Assembly (NCBI GenBank): GCA_036379295.1
Contig: DASVGY010000114.1
Location: forward strand, 1 to 41,985
Length of the DNA stretch: 41,985 nt
Reading direction: 5' to 3'
Source: Pseudopedobacter sp036379295
GTDB lineage: Bacteria > Bacteroidota > Bacteroidia > Sphingobacteriales > Sphingobacteriaceae
The notes beneath the pieces were generated by a model that did not search any database, had not been told where the DNA came from, and worked only from the letters and a program-made list of their open reading frames with translations. Position 1 is the first letter of the stretch. Each line of letters opens with the position of its first letter. Of this stretch, positions 31,717-39,484 are shown one piece after another. The translations under genes and the position numbers were made by a program.

Positions 31717-32325
31717 TTATTTAGAGTACAACTCGACGATTAAGTTTTCCTTAATATTCTCAGGAATACTTTCGCGTTCCGGGTACGATATAAACTTGCC
31801 AGATAATGCTTTCGCATCCCACTCTAACCATCCATACTTATTAATGGTCCGGCCTGCTACTGATGTAGTTATGGTTTCTAGCGATTGAGACTTCTCTCTA
31901 ACTGCAACAACATCCCCTGCCTTTAAAGTGTAAGACGGGATATTAACTACTGAGCCATTTACCGTGATATGTCTGTGAGAAACCAACTGACGAGCGCCAG
32001 ATCTTGTTGGTGCAATACCAAAACGGTAAACTGCATTATCTAATCTCGCTTCTAACAGTTGCAATAAATTTGTTCCTGTAATACCTTCTTTGGCAGATGC
32101 TCTTTTGAACAGATTAGAGAATTGTTTCTCTAACACACCGTAGGTATATTTTACTTTTTGCTTCTCAGACAACTGAACTGCATACTCAGACTGCTTTCCT
32201 CTTCTTTTTGAAGCACCATGCTGGCCTGGAGGGTAATTTTTTCTATCTAATGCCTTATCAGGACCAAAAATTGGTTCTCTGAACTTACGGGCGATCTTTG
32301 ACTTTGGACCTGTATATCTTGCCAT
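31717..32325 (-). CDS. rpsD: Ribosomal protein S4
   Basis: A primary 16S rRNA-binding protein of the small subunit and, in other bacteria, the translational repressor of the alpha operon. It has 202 residues. The N-terminus MARYTGPKSKIARKFREPIF lacks the four-cysteine zinc site of C+ forms. The S4 domain is seen around LQLLEARLDNAVYRFGIAPTRSGARQLVSHRHI and VNIPSYTLKAGDVVAV. It is followed by the hairpin at 31664-31705, which might take part in dosage control. Confidence 0.97.
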   Translation of the reverse strand: MARYTGPKSKIARKFREPIFGPDKALDRKNYPPGQHGASKRRGKQSEYAVQLSEKQKVKYTYGVLEKQFSNLFKRASAKEGITGTNLLQLLEARLDNAVYRFGIAPTRSGARQLVSHRHITVNGSVVNIPSYTLKAGDVVAVREKSQSLETITTSVAGRTINKYGWLEWDAKALSGKFISYPERESIPENIKENLIVELYSK

Positions 32326-32388
32326 TTTGTTGTGTTTTAAAGTATCATCCCAACTATATCGGGAGAATCTTATCTTTAAAATAAATAA

Positions 32389-32778
32389 TTAAACTCTTCT
32401 CCTTTTTGGTGGACGGCATCCGTTGTGAGGAAGTGGAGTAATATCCTTAATTGTAGTTACTTCCAACCCTGAATTTTGCAAAGTACGGATAGCCGACTCG
32501 CGACCAGATCCAGGACCTTTAACAAAAACCTCAACTTTTCGTAGCCCCAAATCGTGGGCAACCTTACCGCAATCTATCGCTGCCTGAGAGGCGGCATACG
32601 GCGTGTTCTTTTTAGAACCTTTAAATCCTTGCTTTCCAGCTGATGACCAAGAAATTGTTTGCCCTTGGTTGTTGGTTAACGTGATAATGATGTTATTAAA
32701 GGTAGCGTTAATATGAGCTTGCCCTACGGGCTCAACTACAACTAAACGCTTTTTAGTAACTTTTTTTGACTTAGCCAT
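32389..32778 (-). CDS. rpsK: Ribosomal protein S11
   Basis: A small-subunit platform protein of 129 residues. Conserved stretches are AHINATFNNIIITLTNNQG, SSAGKQGFKGSKKNTPYAAS, VFVKGPGSGRESAIR and the basic end ITPLPHNGCRPPKRRRV. It binds 16S rRNA near the mRNA exit and contacts S7 and S18. It is part of the rpsM-rpsK-rpsD-rpoA-rplQ segment, 16 bases after rpsM. Confidence 0.97.
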   Translation of the reverse strand: MAKSKKVTKKRLVVVEPVGQAHINATFNNIIITLTNNQGQTISWSSAGKQGFKGSKKNTPYAASQAAIDCGKVAHDLGLRKVEVFVKGPGSGRESAIRTLQNSGLEVTTIKDITPLPHNGCRPPKRRRV

Positions 32779-32794
32779 TTCTTACTATCAATTA

Positions 32795-33172
32795 TTATTT
32801 AGTAGCCTTCTTCTTGTTCGCAACAGTTTTTCTCTTTCCTTTACGGGTCCGAGAGTTATTTTTGGTTCGCTGCCCACGCAGTGGTAAACCCTTCCTGTGG
32901 CGTAGTCCTCTGTAACAACCAATATCCATTAAACGTTTGATGTTTAACTGAACCTCAGAGCGAAGCTGACCTTCTACCTTGATGGATTCATTGATGATGT
33001 TACGGATCGCTGTTAATTCTTCATCGGTCCAATCTTGAACTTTTTTATCTACGCTGATGCCAGCCTGACCTAAAATAGATTGGGCTGTGCTTCTTCCTAT
33101 TCCGAAGATATAAGTAAGGCCGATCTCTCCTCTTTTGTTTTTTGGTAAATCAATACCTGCTATCCTTGCCAT
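32795..33172 (-). CDS. rpsM: Ribosomal protein S13
   Basis: A small-subunit head protein of 125 residues that contacts the P-site tRNA and the large subunit. Visible motifs are MARIAGIDLPKNKRGEIGLT, the helix-hairpin-helix region YIFGIGRSTAQSIL, and GCYRGLRHRKGLPLRGQRTKNNSRTRKG (in two adjoining parts), with a lysine-rich tail. It follows rpmJ by 24 bases, the standard bacterial order. Confidence 0.97.
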   Translation of the reverse strand: MARIAGIDLPKNKRGEIGLTYIFGIGRSTAQSILGQAGISVDKKVQDWTDEELTAIRNIINESIKVEGQLRSEVQLNIKRLMDIGCYRGLRHRKGLPLRGQRTKNNSRTRKGKRKTVANKKKATK

Positions 33173-33196
33173 TTAATTTTGTTGATAGTTTAATAA

Positions 33197-33313
33197 TTAA
33201 CCTTGACGCTGTTTGAACTTAGGGTTCTTCTTATTGATTACATACAACTTTCCGTTTCTACGGACAACCTTGCAATCAACACTGCGCTTTTTAATGGATG
33301 CTCTAACTTTCAT
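33197..33313 (-). CDS. rpmJ: Ribosomal protein L36, zinc-free form
   Basis: A 38-residue large-subunit protein. It reads MKVRASIKKRSVDCKVVRRN, continues GKLYVINKK and ends PKFKQRQG. Canonical L36 binds zinc with three cysteines and a histidine. Here only Cys14 remains: the first position is Ser11, the third is an Asn in VINKK, and the histidine is replaced by Phe. The start codon lies one base after the infA stop, so infA and rpmJ are tightly coupled. The lost site makes this a C- form, as commonly found in Bacteroidota. Confidence 0.95.
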   Translation of the reverse strand: MKVRASIKKRSVDCKVVRRNGKLYVINKKNPKFKQRQG

Positions 33314-33314
33314 T

Positions 33315-33533
33315 TTATTTGTACCTATAAGTTATTCTACCTTTTGTAAGATCATACGGCGACATTTCTAATTTAACACGGTCTCCAGGTAAAATTTTAA
33401 TGTAGTGCATTCTCATTTTACCAGATATATGTGCAATAATTTCATGACCATTCTCTAACTCGACACGAAACATTGCATTTGATAATGCTTCTTTGATAAT
33501 TCCGTCTTGCTCTATAGAGGATTGTTTCGCCAT
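33315..33533 (-). CDS. infA: Translation initiation factor IF-1
   Basis: A 72-residue OB-fold protein that occupies the A site during initiation and helps IF-2 and IF-3. It reads MAKQSSIEQDGIIKEALSNA, MFRVELENGHEIIAHISGKM and RMHYIKILPGDRVKLEMSPY, ending LTKGRITYRYK, which matches IF-1 over its whole length. Its place between map and rpmJ is the usual one. Confidence 0.98.
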   Translation of the reverse strand: MAKQSSIEQDGIIKEALSNAMFRVELENGHEIIAHISGKMRMHYIKILPGDRVKLEMSPYDLTKGRITYRYK

Positions 33534-33604
33534 ATTTCTTCGATTTTTACTGTATTAGCACCGCCCAAAGCGGGACGCAAAATTAAGTAAAAATTTTTAA
33601 TTTC

Positions 33605-34387
33605 CTATTTTTTATTTAAAACTTGTTCCACGTACTCAAAAGTCGATAAAACATCTGCTTTCCCCTTCCTAATTGCTACCGTATGCTCAAAATGTGCAGA
33701 TGGCTTTTTATCAACTGTTGAAACAGTCCAGCCATCGTCCCAAAATTTAACGCCAGCTCTTCCTGCATTAATCATAGGTTCGATAGCAATTACCATCCCT
33801 TCCGTCAATTTTGTACCAGAACCTCTTTTTCCGTAATTAGGCACTTCAGGTTTTTCATGCAACATCTTTCCAACTCCATGTCCCACTAGTTCTTTAACTA
33901 CTCCGTATCCGTTGCTTTCCGCATGATATTGACATGCATAGCCTATATCCCCAATTCTGTTACCAGCCACGGCCTTTTCAATTGCTAAATCTAAACACTC
34001 TTGAGTGACTTTTAGCAACCTCTTTGTTTCCTCTGCTACCTCGCCTATCATAAAAGTGTAGGCAGAATCTCCAAAATATTTATCTTTTATTACACCGCAA
34101 TCCACGGAAACAATATCTCCGCTGCGTAATTGATAATCACTTGGAAAGCCATGAACAACCTGGTCATTTAAGGAAATACAAAGCGTATAAGGAAAACCAT
34201 TATAATTTAAAAACGCTGGCGTAGCTCCATTATCTCTGATAAACTCTTCCGCAATTTTATTGAGATAATTAGTGGTAACTCCTTCTCCAATAACCTTTGC
34301 AACCTCTGCGTGGGTTTTTGAAACTAAAAGCGAACTAATTCTAATAAGCTCAATTTCTTCGTCGGTTTTAAAGATAATTTTAGACAT
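33605..34387 (-). CDS. map: Methionine aminopeptidase, type I
   Basis: Removes the initiator methionine from new proteins. It has 260 residues in the pita-bread fold. Metal ligands are visible in order: the Asp in SVDCGVIKDKYFGDSAYTF (two positions: D of VDCG and D of FGDS), His in ELVGHGVGKMLHE, Glu in VIAIEPMI and Glu in SAHFEHTVAI. It lies eight bases after secY. No adenylate kinase gene separates secY and map, unlike in many Gram-positive operons. Confidence 0.97.
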   Translation of the reverse strand: MSKIIFKTDEEIELIRISSLLVSKTHAEVAKVIGEGVTTNYLNKIAEEFIRDNGATPAFLNYNGFPYTLCISLNDQVVHGFPSDYQLRSGDIVSVDCGVIKDKYFGDSAYTFMIGEVAEETKRLLKVTQECLDLAIEKAVAGNRIGDIGYACQYHAESNGYGVVKELVGHGVGKMLHEKPEVPNYGKRGSGTKLTEGMVIAIEPMINAGRAGVKFWDDGWTVSTVDKKPSAHFEHTVAIRKGKADVLSTFEYVEQVLNKK

Positions 34388-34395
34388 TCTTAAGC

Positions 34396-35736
34396 TTAAA
34401 TAACAGCTTCTGATGTTCCTATTGACGTTGCAGACGTACGCCCACTAATTCTACCGGTCTTCATTAACCCATCGTAATGTCTCATCAATAAATGACTTTC
34501 AACCTGTTGCAAGGTATCTAAAACAACCGCTACCAAAATCAAAAGCGATGTACCGCCAAAGAAATGGGCAAACTGAGAGTTAACACCCGCTATAATGGCG
34601 AAAGCTGGTAAAATGGCAATAATCGCCAAGAATATTGAGCCTGGAAACGTAATCCTAGAAATAATAGCATCGATAAAATCTGCAGTTGATTTACCTGGCT
34701 TTATGCCCGGAACAAAGCCGCCATTTTTCTTCATATCATCTGCCATTTGGTTGGGATTGATTGTAATTGCAGTATAGAAAAATGTAAAGACAATGATTAA
34801 AATTGCAAAGGTTAGATTGTAAGAAAATGATGTATAATCACTTAAAGATGTTAAAAATGATGAAGACTGTGCTGCTGGAAAAAACTGCGCAACTGTGGAA
34901 GGAATAAACATAATCGCTTGCGCAAAAATGATTGGCATAACCCCTGCTGCGTTAAGCTTTAAAGGAATATACTGCCTCACACCTCCATACTGTTTGTTCC
35001 CAACGATCTTTTTAGCATACTGAACCGGCACTTTCCGCGTTCCTTGAATGATAAGCACTGTAAAAACTACCACCGCAAAAAGCGCTACAAACTCTATAAA
35101 GAAAGCTATCAAACCTCCCTGCCCATTTTGCCTGCTCATAAATTCGGCACCAATACCATAAGGAAGCTGCGCTATAATACCCACCATAATTAATATAGAG
35201 ATACCATTACCAATACCTTTATCCGTGATTTTCTCTCCCATCCACATTACAAACATGGTTCCGGCAGTTAAAATAATCATCGACGAAATTGTAAATAACG
35301 GCTCTGAAACCAATCTGGCTTCCGGAGATATTTGTGATTTTACATAACCAATGGCTTGTAAAGCAGTGATACCAATAGTAAGGTAACGCGTAATTTGAGT
35401 AATTTTCTTTTGTCCGCTTTCACCTTCCTTTTGCATTTTTTGGAAATAGGGAACGGCGATACCAAGCAATTGGACCACAATTGATGCTGAAATATACGGC
35501 ATTACACCTAAAGCAAATATAGATGCTCGTGAAAACGACCCACCAGCAAACATGTTGAGCAAGCCCAACAAACCGTCTTTTGCTTGTTGATTGTTTAATG
35601 ATGCTGGATCAACTCCCGGCAACACAATAAACGAACCAATTCTATATACCAAAAGAATTAAGAGTGTGTATAAAATACGCACTCTTAATTCCTCAATTTT
35701 CCAAATATTGGATAATGTTGTGAACAGCTTCTTCAT
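34396..35736 (-). CDS. secY: Protein translocase subunit SecY
   Basis: The central channel of the Sec translocon in the inner membrane. It has 446 residues with ten hydrophobic helices. Landmarks are the N-terminal helix ILYTLLILLVYRIGSFIVLPG, the plug region near SFSRASIFALGVMPYISASI, the EGESGQKKITQITRYLTI loop, and QGTRKVPVQYAKKIVG, the cytosolic loop that binds SecA and ribosomes. It sits at the end of the spc part of the operon, nine bases after rplO, as in most bacteria. Confidence 0.98.
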   Translation of the reverse strand: MKKLFTTLSNIWKIEELRVRILYTLLILLVYRIGSFIVLPGVDPASLNNQQAKDGLLGLLNMFAGGSFSRASIFALGVMPYISASIVVQLLGIAVPYFQKMQKEGESGQKKITQITRYLTIGITALQAIGYVKSQISPEARLVSEPLFTISSMIILTAGTMFVMWMGEKITDKGIGNGISILIMVGIIAQLPYGIGAEFMSRQNGQGGLIAFFIEFVALFAVVVFTVLIIQGTRKVPVQYAKKIVGNKQYGGVRQYIPLKLNAAGVMPIIFAQAIMFIPSTVAQFFPAAQSSSFLTSLSDYTSFSYNLTFAILIIVFTFFYTAITINPNQMADDMKKNGGFVPGIKPGKSTADFIDAIISRITFPGSIFLAIIAILPAFAIIAGVNSQFAHFFGGTSLLILVAVVLDTLQQVESHLLMRHYDGLMKTGRISGRTSATSIGTSEAVI

Positions 35737-35744
35737 TAAATAAA

Positions 35745-36191
35745 TTATATTTTTTCTACCGAACCGCCTAAAGCCTCTATAGCTTTTTGTGCTGTTGCAG
35801 TAAACGCGTGTGCTTTAACGTCTAACTTAACTTTAATTTCGCCCCTACCCATGATTTTTACTAAATCATTTTTAGAAGTTAAACCATGCTCTTTTAACGT
35901 ATCTAAAGAAATTGTTTTTAAATCAAACTTTTCGGCTAAGCCTTGCAAAACGTCGAGGTTTACACCAACATATTCTATACGGTTTGGATTTTTAAATCCA
36001 ACCTTTGGTACACGACGTTGCAGCGGCATTTGACCACCCTCGAAACCTATTTTTGACTTATAACCAGAGCGAGAGCCCGCTCCTTTATGCCCACGTGTTG
36101 ATGTTCCGCCACGTCCAGAACCGGTACCACGACCAATTCTCTTTCTATTTTTTACTGAACCCTCTGCAGGTTTTAAATTACTTAAATTCAT
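35745..36191 (-). CDS. rplO: Ribosomal protein L15
   Basis: A late-assembling large-subunit protein of 148 residues. The N-terminal glycine- and arginine-rich arm KNRKRIGRGTGSGRGGTSTR and GHKGAGSRSGYKSKIGFEGG is typical, and the C-terminal globular domain ends AHAFTATAQKAIEALGGSVE. Its start overlaps the rpmD stop by four bases (ATGA), implying coupled translation. Confidence 0.97.
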   Translation of the reverse strand: MNLSNLKPAEGSVKNRKRIGRGTGSGRGGTSTRGHKGAGSRSGYKSKIGFEGGQMPLQRRVPKVGFKNPNRIEYVGVNLDVLQGLAEKFDLKTISLDTLKEHGLTSKNDLVKIMGRGEIKVKLDVKAHAFTATAQKAIEALGGSVEKI

Positions 36192-36376
36192 GGTAATTGT
36201 ACTTTTTCTATGGCTACCAAATGATTTACTTTTCTAACCATTCCGATAATTGCCGGGTTAGCTTCTACTACTACGCTACTGCTGATTTTCTTTAAACCTA
36301 AAGCCTGCATAGTCCTTTTCTGGCGTTCACTTCTATCAATAACGCTCTTAATCTGGGTGATTTTTATCTTTGCCAT
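36188..36376 (-). CDS. rpmD: Ribosomal protein L30
   Basis: A small large-subunit protein of 62 residues with the ferredoxin-like L30 fold. It reads AKIKITQIKSVIDRSERQKR, TMQALGLKKISSSVVVEANP and AIIGMVRKVNHLVAIEKVQL. Gene order rpsE-rpmD-rplO is standard, and it overlaps rplO by four bases. A short gap of four bases separates it from rpsE. Confidence 0.96.
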   Translation of the reverse strand: MAKIKITQIKSVIDRSERQKRTMQALGLKKISSSVVVEANPAIIGMVRKVNHLVAIEKVQLP

Positions 36377-36380
36377 CTTT

Positions 36381-36899
36381 TTAACCGTTAAAAACTTTGT
36401 TTAATGAAACACCTCTTTGCTGAGCTACAGTTTGCGCATCCCTTAGCTGTGATAATGCAGAAATTGTTGCTTTAACCACGTTATGTGGATTTGATGAACC
36501 TTTAGATTTTGCCAGTACGTTATGTACCCCGGCAGACTCTAATACAGCTCTCATTGCGCCACCCGCTATTACTCCGGTACCATTTGCTGCTGGCTTTAAA
36601 AACACAAAACCTCCAGAGAACTTACCAATTTGCTCATGTGGAATCGTATTATTGATAATCGGCACTTTAACCAGGTTTTTCTTAGCATCATCAATCCCTT
36701 TGGCAATAGCCTCGGTAACTTCTTTCGCTTTTCCCAAACCGTATCCTACTACGCCGTTTTCGTCTCCTACCACAACGATAGCAGAAAAACTGAAAGTACG
36801 ACCACCTTTAGTAACTTTAGCAACACGCTGGATGCTCACCAAACGATCTTTTAATTCGATCTCGTTTGCTTTTACTCTCTTTATATTTATAGTTGACAT
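36381..36899 (-). CDS. rpsE: Ribosomal protein S5
   Basis: A small-subunit protein of 172 residues at the mRNA entry channel, important for decoding fidelity. The double-stranded RNA-binding-like N-terminal domain is seen in ELKDRLVSIQRVAKVTKGGR, FSFSAIVVVGDENGVVGYG and GKAKEVTEAIAKGIDDAKKN. The C-terminal domain has LKPAANGTGVIAGGAMRAVL and KSKGSSNPHNVVKATISAL. It follows rplR by 13 bases. Confidence 0.97.
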   Translation of the reverse strand: MSTINIKRVKANEIELKDRLVSIQRVAKVTKGGRTFSFSAIVVVGDENGVVGYGLGKAKEVTEAIAKGIDDAKKNLVKVPIINNTIPHEQIGKFSGGFVFLKPAANGTGVIAGGAMRAVLESAGVHNVLAKSKGSSNPHNVVKATISALSQLRDAQTVAQQRGVSLNKVFNG

Positions 36900-36912
36900 T
36901 TCTCTACTTCAA

Positions 36913-37269
36913 TTAAAAGATTAAACCACCCTCACGAGCACCTTCAGCCAAAGATTTAATACGGCCATGGTACAAGTAACCATTTCTATCAAAAACAACT
37001 TCTTTAATCCCAGCTGCGATAGCTTTTTCGGCAACCTTTTTACCAACCTCTTTAGACTGATCAATTTTATTACCTTTTACACTGAAATCTTTTTCTGCAG
37101 ACGAAGCAGCAATTAAAGTTTTGCCACCATTATCGTCAATTATTTGAGCATAAATTCCTCTGTTACTTCTGAAAACAGATAAACGCGGACGCTCTGGAGA
37201 ACCAGTAACTCTTTTTCTGATACCCTTTTTTATTCTCTCTCTACGAGATAATTTAATTTTTCCTGCCAT
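36913..37269 (-). CDS. rplR: Ribosomal protein L18
   Basis: A 5S rRNA-binding protein of the central protuberance, 118 residues. The basic N-terminus KLSRRERIKKGIRKRVTGSP and the motif RPRLSVFRSNRGIYAQIIDD are typical. The C-terminus FDRNGYLYHGRIKSLAEGAR then EGGLIF is the family end. It lies between rplF and rpsE, five bases after rplF. Confidence 0.97.
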   Translation of the reverse strand: MAGKIKLSRRERIKKGIRKRVTGSPERPRLSVFRSNRGIYAQIIDDNGGKTLIAASSAEKDFSVKGNKIDQSKEVGKKVAEKAIAAGIKEVVFDRNGYLYHGRIKSLAEGAREGGLIF

Positions 37270-37274
37270 TGCAA

Positions 37275-37832
37275 TTATTTTTTAGATGCTGACTTACCTG
37301 CTTTTCTTCTCAACTGCTCACCAACAAACTTAACACCCTTACCTTTGTACGGCTCTGGCGCCCTTAACGAACGAATCTTAGCTGCAACCTGACCTAACAA
37401 TTGCTTATCTATAGATTCTAAGGTAATTATCGGATTTTTTCCTTTTTCTGATGCCGTAGAAACTTTAATTTCTGGAGGAAGTGAAAACACGATATGGTGC
37501 GAAAAACCTAACACTAAATCCAAGGTATTACCTTGATTAGAAGCTCGGTAACCAACACCTACTAATTCTTGCTGTAGCTTGTATCCTTCTGTAACACCAA
37601 CAACCATGTTGTTGATTAACGCTCTGTACAAACCGTGTAACGCTTTGTGGCGCTTTTGCTCAGTCGGACGCTTAACTTCTATATTACCGTCTTGTTGTTC
37701 AACGATGATATCAGCATCAACCTGCTGACTTAACTCTCCTTTAGGACCTTTTACGGTAACTAAATTCTCCTTAGATACGGTAACTGTAACACCGCTAGGG
37801 ATTGAAATTGGGGCTTTACCTACTCTTGACAT
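37275..37832 (-). CDS. rplF: Ribosomal protein L6
   Basis: A large-subunit protein of 185 residues near the factor-binding site. It has two related alpha/beta domains, seen in MSRVGKAPISIPSGVTVTVS, NLVTVKGPKGELSQ, and LRAPEPYKGKGVKFVGEQLR near the C-terminus. Unlike nearly all genes in this window, it has a perfect Shine-Dalgarno sequence (see 37838-37845), which suggests high or specially controlled initiation. Confidence 0.97.
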   Translation of the reverse strand: MSRVGKAPISIPSGVTVTVSKENLVTVKGPKGELSQQVDADIIVEQQDGNIEVKRPTEQKRHKALHGLYRALINNMVVGVTEGYKLQQELVGVGYRASNQGNTLDLVLGFSHHIVFSLPPEIKVSTASEKGKNPIITLESIDKQLLGQVAAKIRSLRAPEPYKGKGVKFVGEQLRRKAGKSASKK

Positions 37833-37837
37833 ATCTT

Positions 37838-37845
37838 TCCCTCCT
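37838..37845 (-). promoter_or_regulatory. Strong Shine-Dalgarno sequence of rplF
   Basis: AGGAGGGA lies five bases before the rplF ATG, just beyond the rpsH stop codon. Most genes here have A-rich leaders with no such motif. GGAGG-like stretches in front of rplX and rplE also exist but lie within coding sequence. Confidence 0.75.
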
Positions 37846-37847
37846 GA

Positions 37848-38246
37848 TTAGTAAACGTAACATAAAACCTCGCCACCGATATTCAGCTGTTTAGCCTCTT
37901 TATCTGTCATAACGCCTTTAGATGTTGACAAAATAGCCACACCTAAACCATTCAATACTCTCGGCATATTGCCCGTACCTGCATATTTTCTCAAACCAGG
38001 TCTACTTGCTCTCGCAATACTGCGAATAGCCGGAATTTTAGTTATTGGATGATATTTTAAAGCTACTTTTATAGTGCCTTGAACATCATTATCCTCGAAC
38101 TTATAATTCGTGATGTAACCCTTATCAAAAAGAACTTTTGTAATTTCTTTTTTGAGGTTTGATGCAGGAATTTCTACAACCCTGTGGTTGGCCTTAATGG
38201 CATTCCTTACTCTTGTAAGATAATCTGCTATTGGATCTGTATACAT
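37848..38246 (-). CDS. rpsH: Ribosomal protein S8
   Basis: A primary 16S rRNA-binding protein of 132 residues that in E. coli also represses the spc operon. It opens MYTDPIADYLTRVRNAIKAN, has the RASRPGLRKYAGTGNMPRVL segment and ends with the conserved GVAILSTSKGVMTDKEAK and GGEVLCYVY. A perfect 13-bp inverted repeat with a T-rich tail precedes the gene, which is notable given the regulatory role of S8 elsewhere. Confidence 0.97.
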   Translation of the reverse strand: MYTDPIADYLTRVRNAIKANHRVVEIPASNLKKEITKVLFDKGYITNYKFEDNDVQGTIKVALKYHPITKIPAIRSIARASRPGLRKYAGTGNMPRVLNGLGVAILSTSKGVMTDKEAKQLNIGGEVLCYVY

Positions 38247-38254
38247 TTTATTAT

Positions 38255-38301
38255 GATATAAAAAAGAATTTTTCGGACTGCGAAAGTACGAAAAATTCTT
38301 T
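38255..38301 (-). terminator. Terminator-like perfect hairpin between rpsN and rpsH (possible attenuator)
   Basis: On the - strand AAAGAATTTTTCG pairs perfectly over 13 bases with CGAAAAATTCTTT around a 13-base loop, and TTTATATC follows. The stem is AT-rich apart from two G-C pairs at the loop and one near its base. It starts 16 bases after the rpsN stop codon and lies within a co-directional ribosomal operon, so full termination is unlikely; it may attenuate or mark an mRNA processing point. Confidence 0.6.
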
Positions 38302-38316
38302 ACGATTGTTTTTTTA

Positions 38317-38586
38317 TTACCAACTGGCTTTTCTGATGCCTGGTATCTTACCAGCTAAAGCCATTTCACGAAAGGTAACGCGTGAAATACCAAACTGGCG
38401 CATGTAACCTCTTGGGCGACCAGTTAATTTACATCTGTTATGTAAACGAACCGGAGACGAATTTTTTGGTAATTTATCTAAACCTTCAAAATCGCCTGCA
38501 GCTTTTAACGCTGCTCTTTTCTCTGCGTATTTATCAACCATACGTTGACGTTTTACTTCGCGAGCTTTTATTCCTTCTTTAGCCAT
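38317..38586 (-). CDS. rpsN: Ribosomal protein S14, zinc-free long form
   Basis: A small-subunit head protein of 89 residues. The long form without the CxxC zinc knuckles is clear: MAKEGIKAREVKRQRMVDKY, then a basic middle, RLHNRCKLTGRPRGYMRQFG and the end REMALAGKIPGIRKASW. Its start overlaps the rplE stop by eight bases, which suggests coupled translation. Confidence 0.97.
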   Translation of the reverse strand: MAKEGIKAREVKRQRMVDKYAEKRAALKAAGDFEGLDKLPKNSSPVRLHNRCKLTGRPRGYMRQFGISRVTFREMALAGKIPGIRKASW

Positions 38587-39148
38587 TGTTAACTGTATTA
38601 TGATTTTTAAATGGTAAACCGAATTGTTTCAACAATTCTAAAGCTTCTAAATCTGTACCAGCACTGGTTACAAATGTAATATCCATCCCTTGAATCTTGT
38701 TGATTTTATCAATGTTGATTTCAGGAAAAATGATTTGTTCTGATACACCTAAAGTATAGTTACCGTGACCATCAAAACCTTTGTCATTAATTCCTTTAAA
38801 ATCGCGGATACGTGGTAGCGCTACAGCAATTAAACGGTCAAGAAACTCGTACATGTGATTATCGCGTAAAGTAACACGTACACCAACTGGCATACCTTTA
38901 CGCAATTTAAAGTTAGAGATATCTTTTTTCGATTTAGCTGAAACAGCTTGCTGCCCGGTAATGGTTGTCAATTCTAAAATTGCAGACTCAACCACCTTTT
39001 TGTCTGTTACTCCTGCTCCAACACCTTGGTTGATAGCAATTTTTTGTAACTTAGGTACTTGCATAACGCTTTTGTATTGAAACTTTTCTTTTAAAGCGCT
39101 AACAATTTCCTCTTTGTATTTATTTTTTAATCTTGGTGCGTAAGCCAT
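38579..39148 (-). CDS. rplE: Ribosomal protein L5
   Basis: A 5S rRNA-binding protein of 189 residues that contacts the P-site tRNA. It shows YKEEIVSALKEKFQYKSVMQ, VPKLQKIAINQGVG, FKLRKGMPVGVRVTLRDNHM and the RIRDFKGINDKGFDGHGNYT segment. Its ATG overlaps the rplX stop by one base (TAATG), and its end overlaps rpsN. Confidence 0.98.
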   Translation of the reverse strand: MAYAPRLKNKYKEEIVSALKEKFQYKSVMQVPKLQKIAINQGVGAGVTDKKVVESAILELTTITGQQAVSAKSKKDISNFKLRKGMPVGVRVTLRDNHMYEFLDRLIAVALPRIRDFKGINDKGFDGHGNYTLGVSEQIIFPEINIDKINKIQGMDITFVTSAGTDLEALELLKQFGLPFKNHNTVNNG

Positions 39149-39483
39149 TACTTAATTTCCTCCCCAGATTTTTTAGCTATTCTAATTAATTTACCTTCTT
39201 CATTTCGTTTTCTACCAATGCGTGTAGGTTTACCTGTTTTAGGGTCAACCAGCATGACGTTAGAAATATGAAGTGGAGCTTCCATTTTAATAATGCCGCC
39301 ATTAGGATTAGCTGCATTTGGCTTGGTGTGCTTTGACACCATATTAACCTGTTCAACCAAAACACGGCTAGTTTTAGTAATTACCTCTAAAACTTTACCT
39401 TGCTGGCCTTTTGAGTCACCTGCTATTACCTTAACTAAATCACCTTTGCGGATGTTTAGCTTTACGTTACTTTTCTTTTCCAT
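39148..39483 (-). CDS. rplX: Ribosomal protein L24
   Basis: An early assembly initiator of the large subunit, 111 residues. The KOW motif is seen in IRKGDLVKVIAGDSKGQQGK, followed by VLEVITKTSRVLVEQVNMV and the GGIIKMEAPLHISNVMLVDP segment. It starts one base after the rplN stop. A GGAGG stretch within the end of rplN lies about nine bases before the start. Confidence 0.97.
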   Translation of the reverse strand: MEKKSNVKLNIRKGDLVKVIAGDSKGQQGKVLEVITKTSRVLVEQVNMVSKHTKPNAANPNGGIIKMEAPLHISNVMLVDPKTGKPTRIGRKRNEEGKLIRIAKKSGEEIK

Positions 39484-39484
39484 A

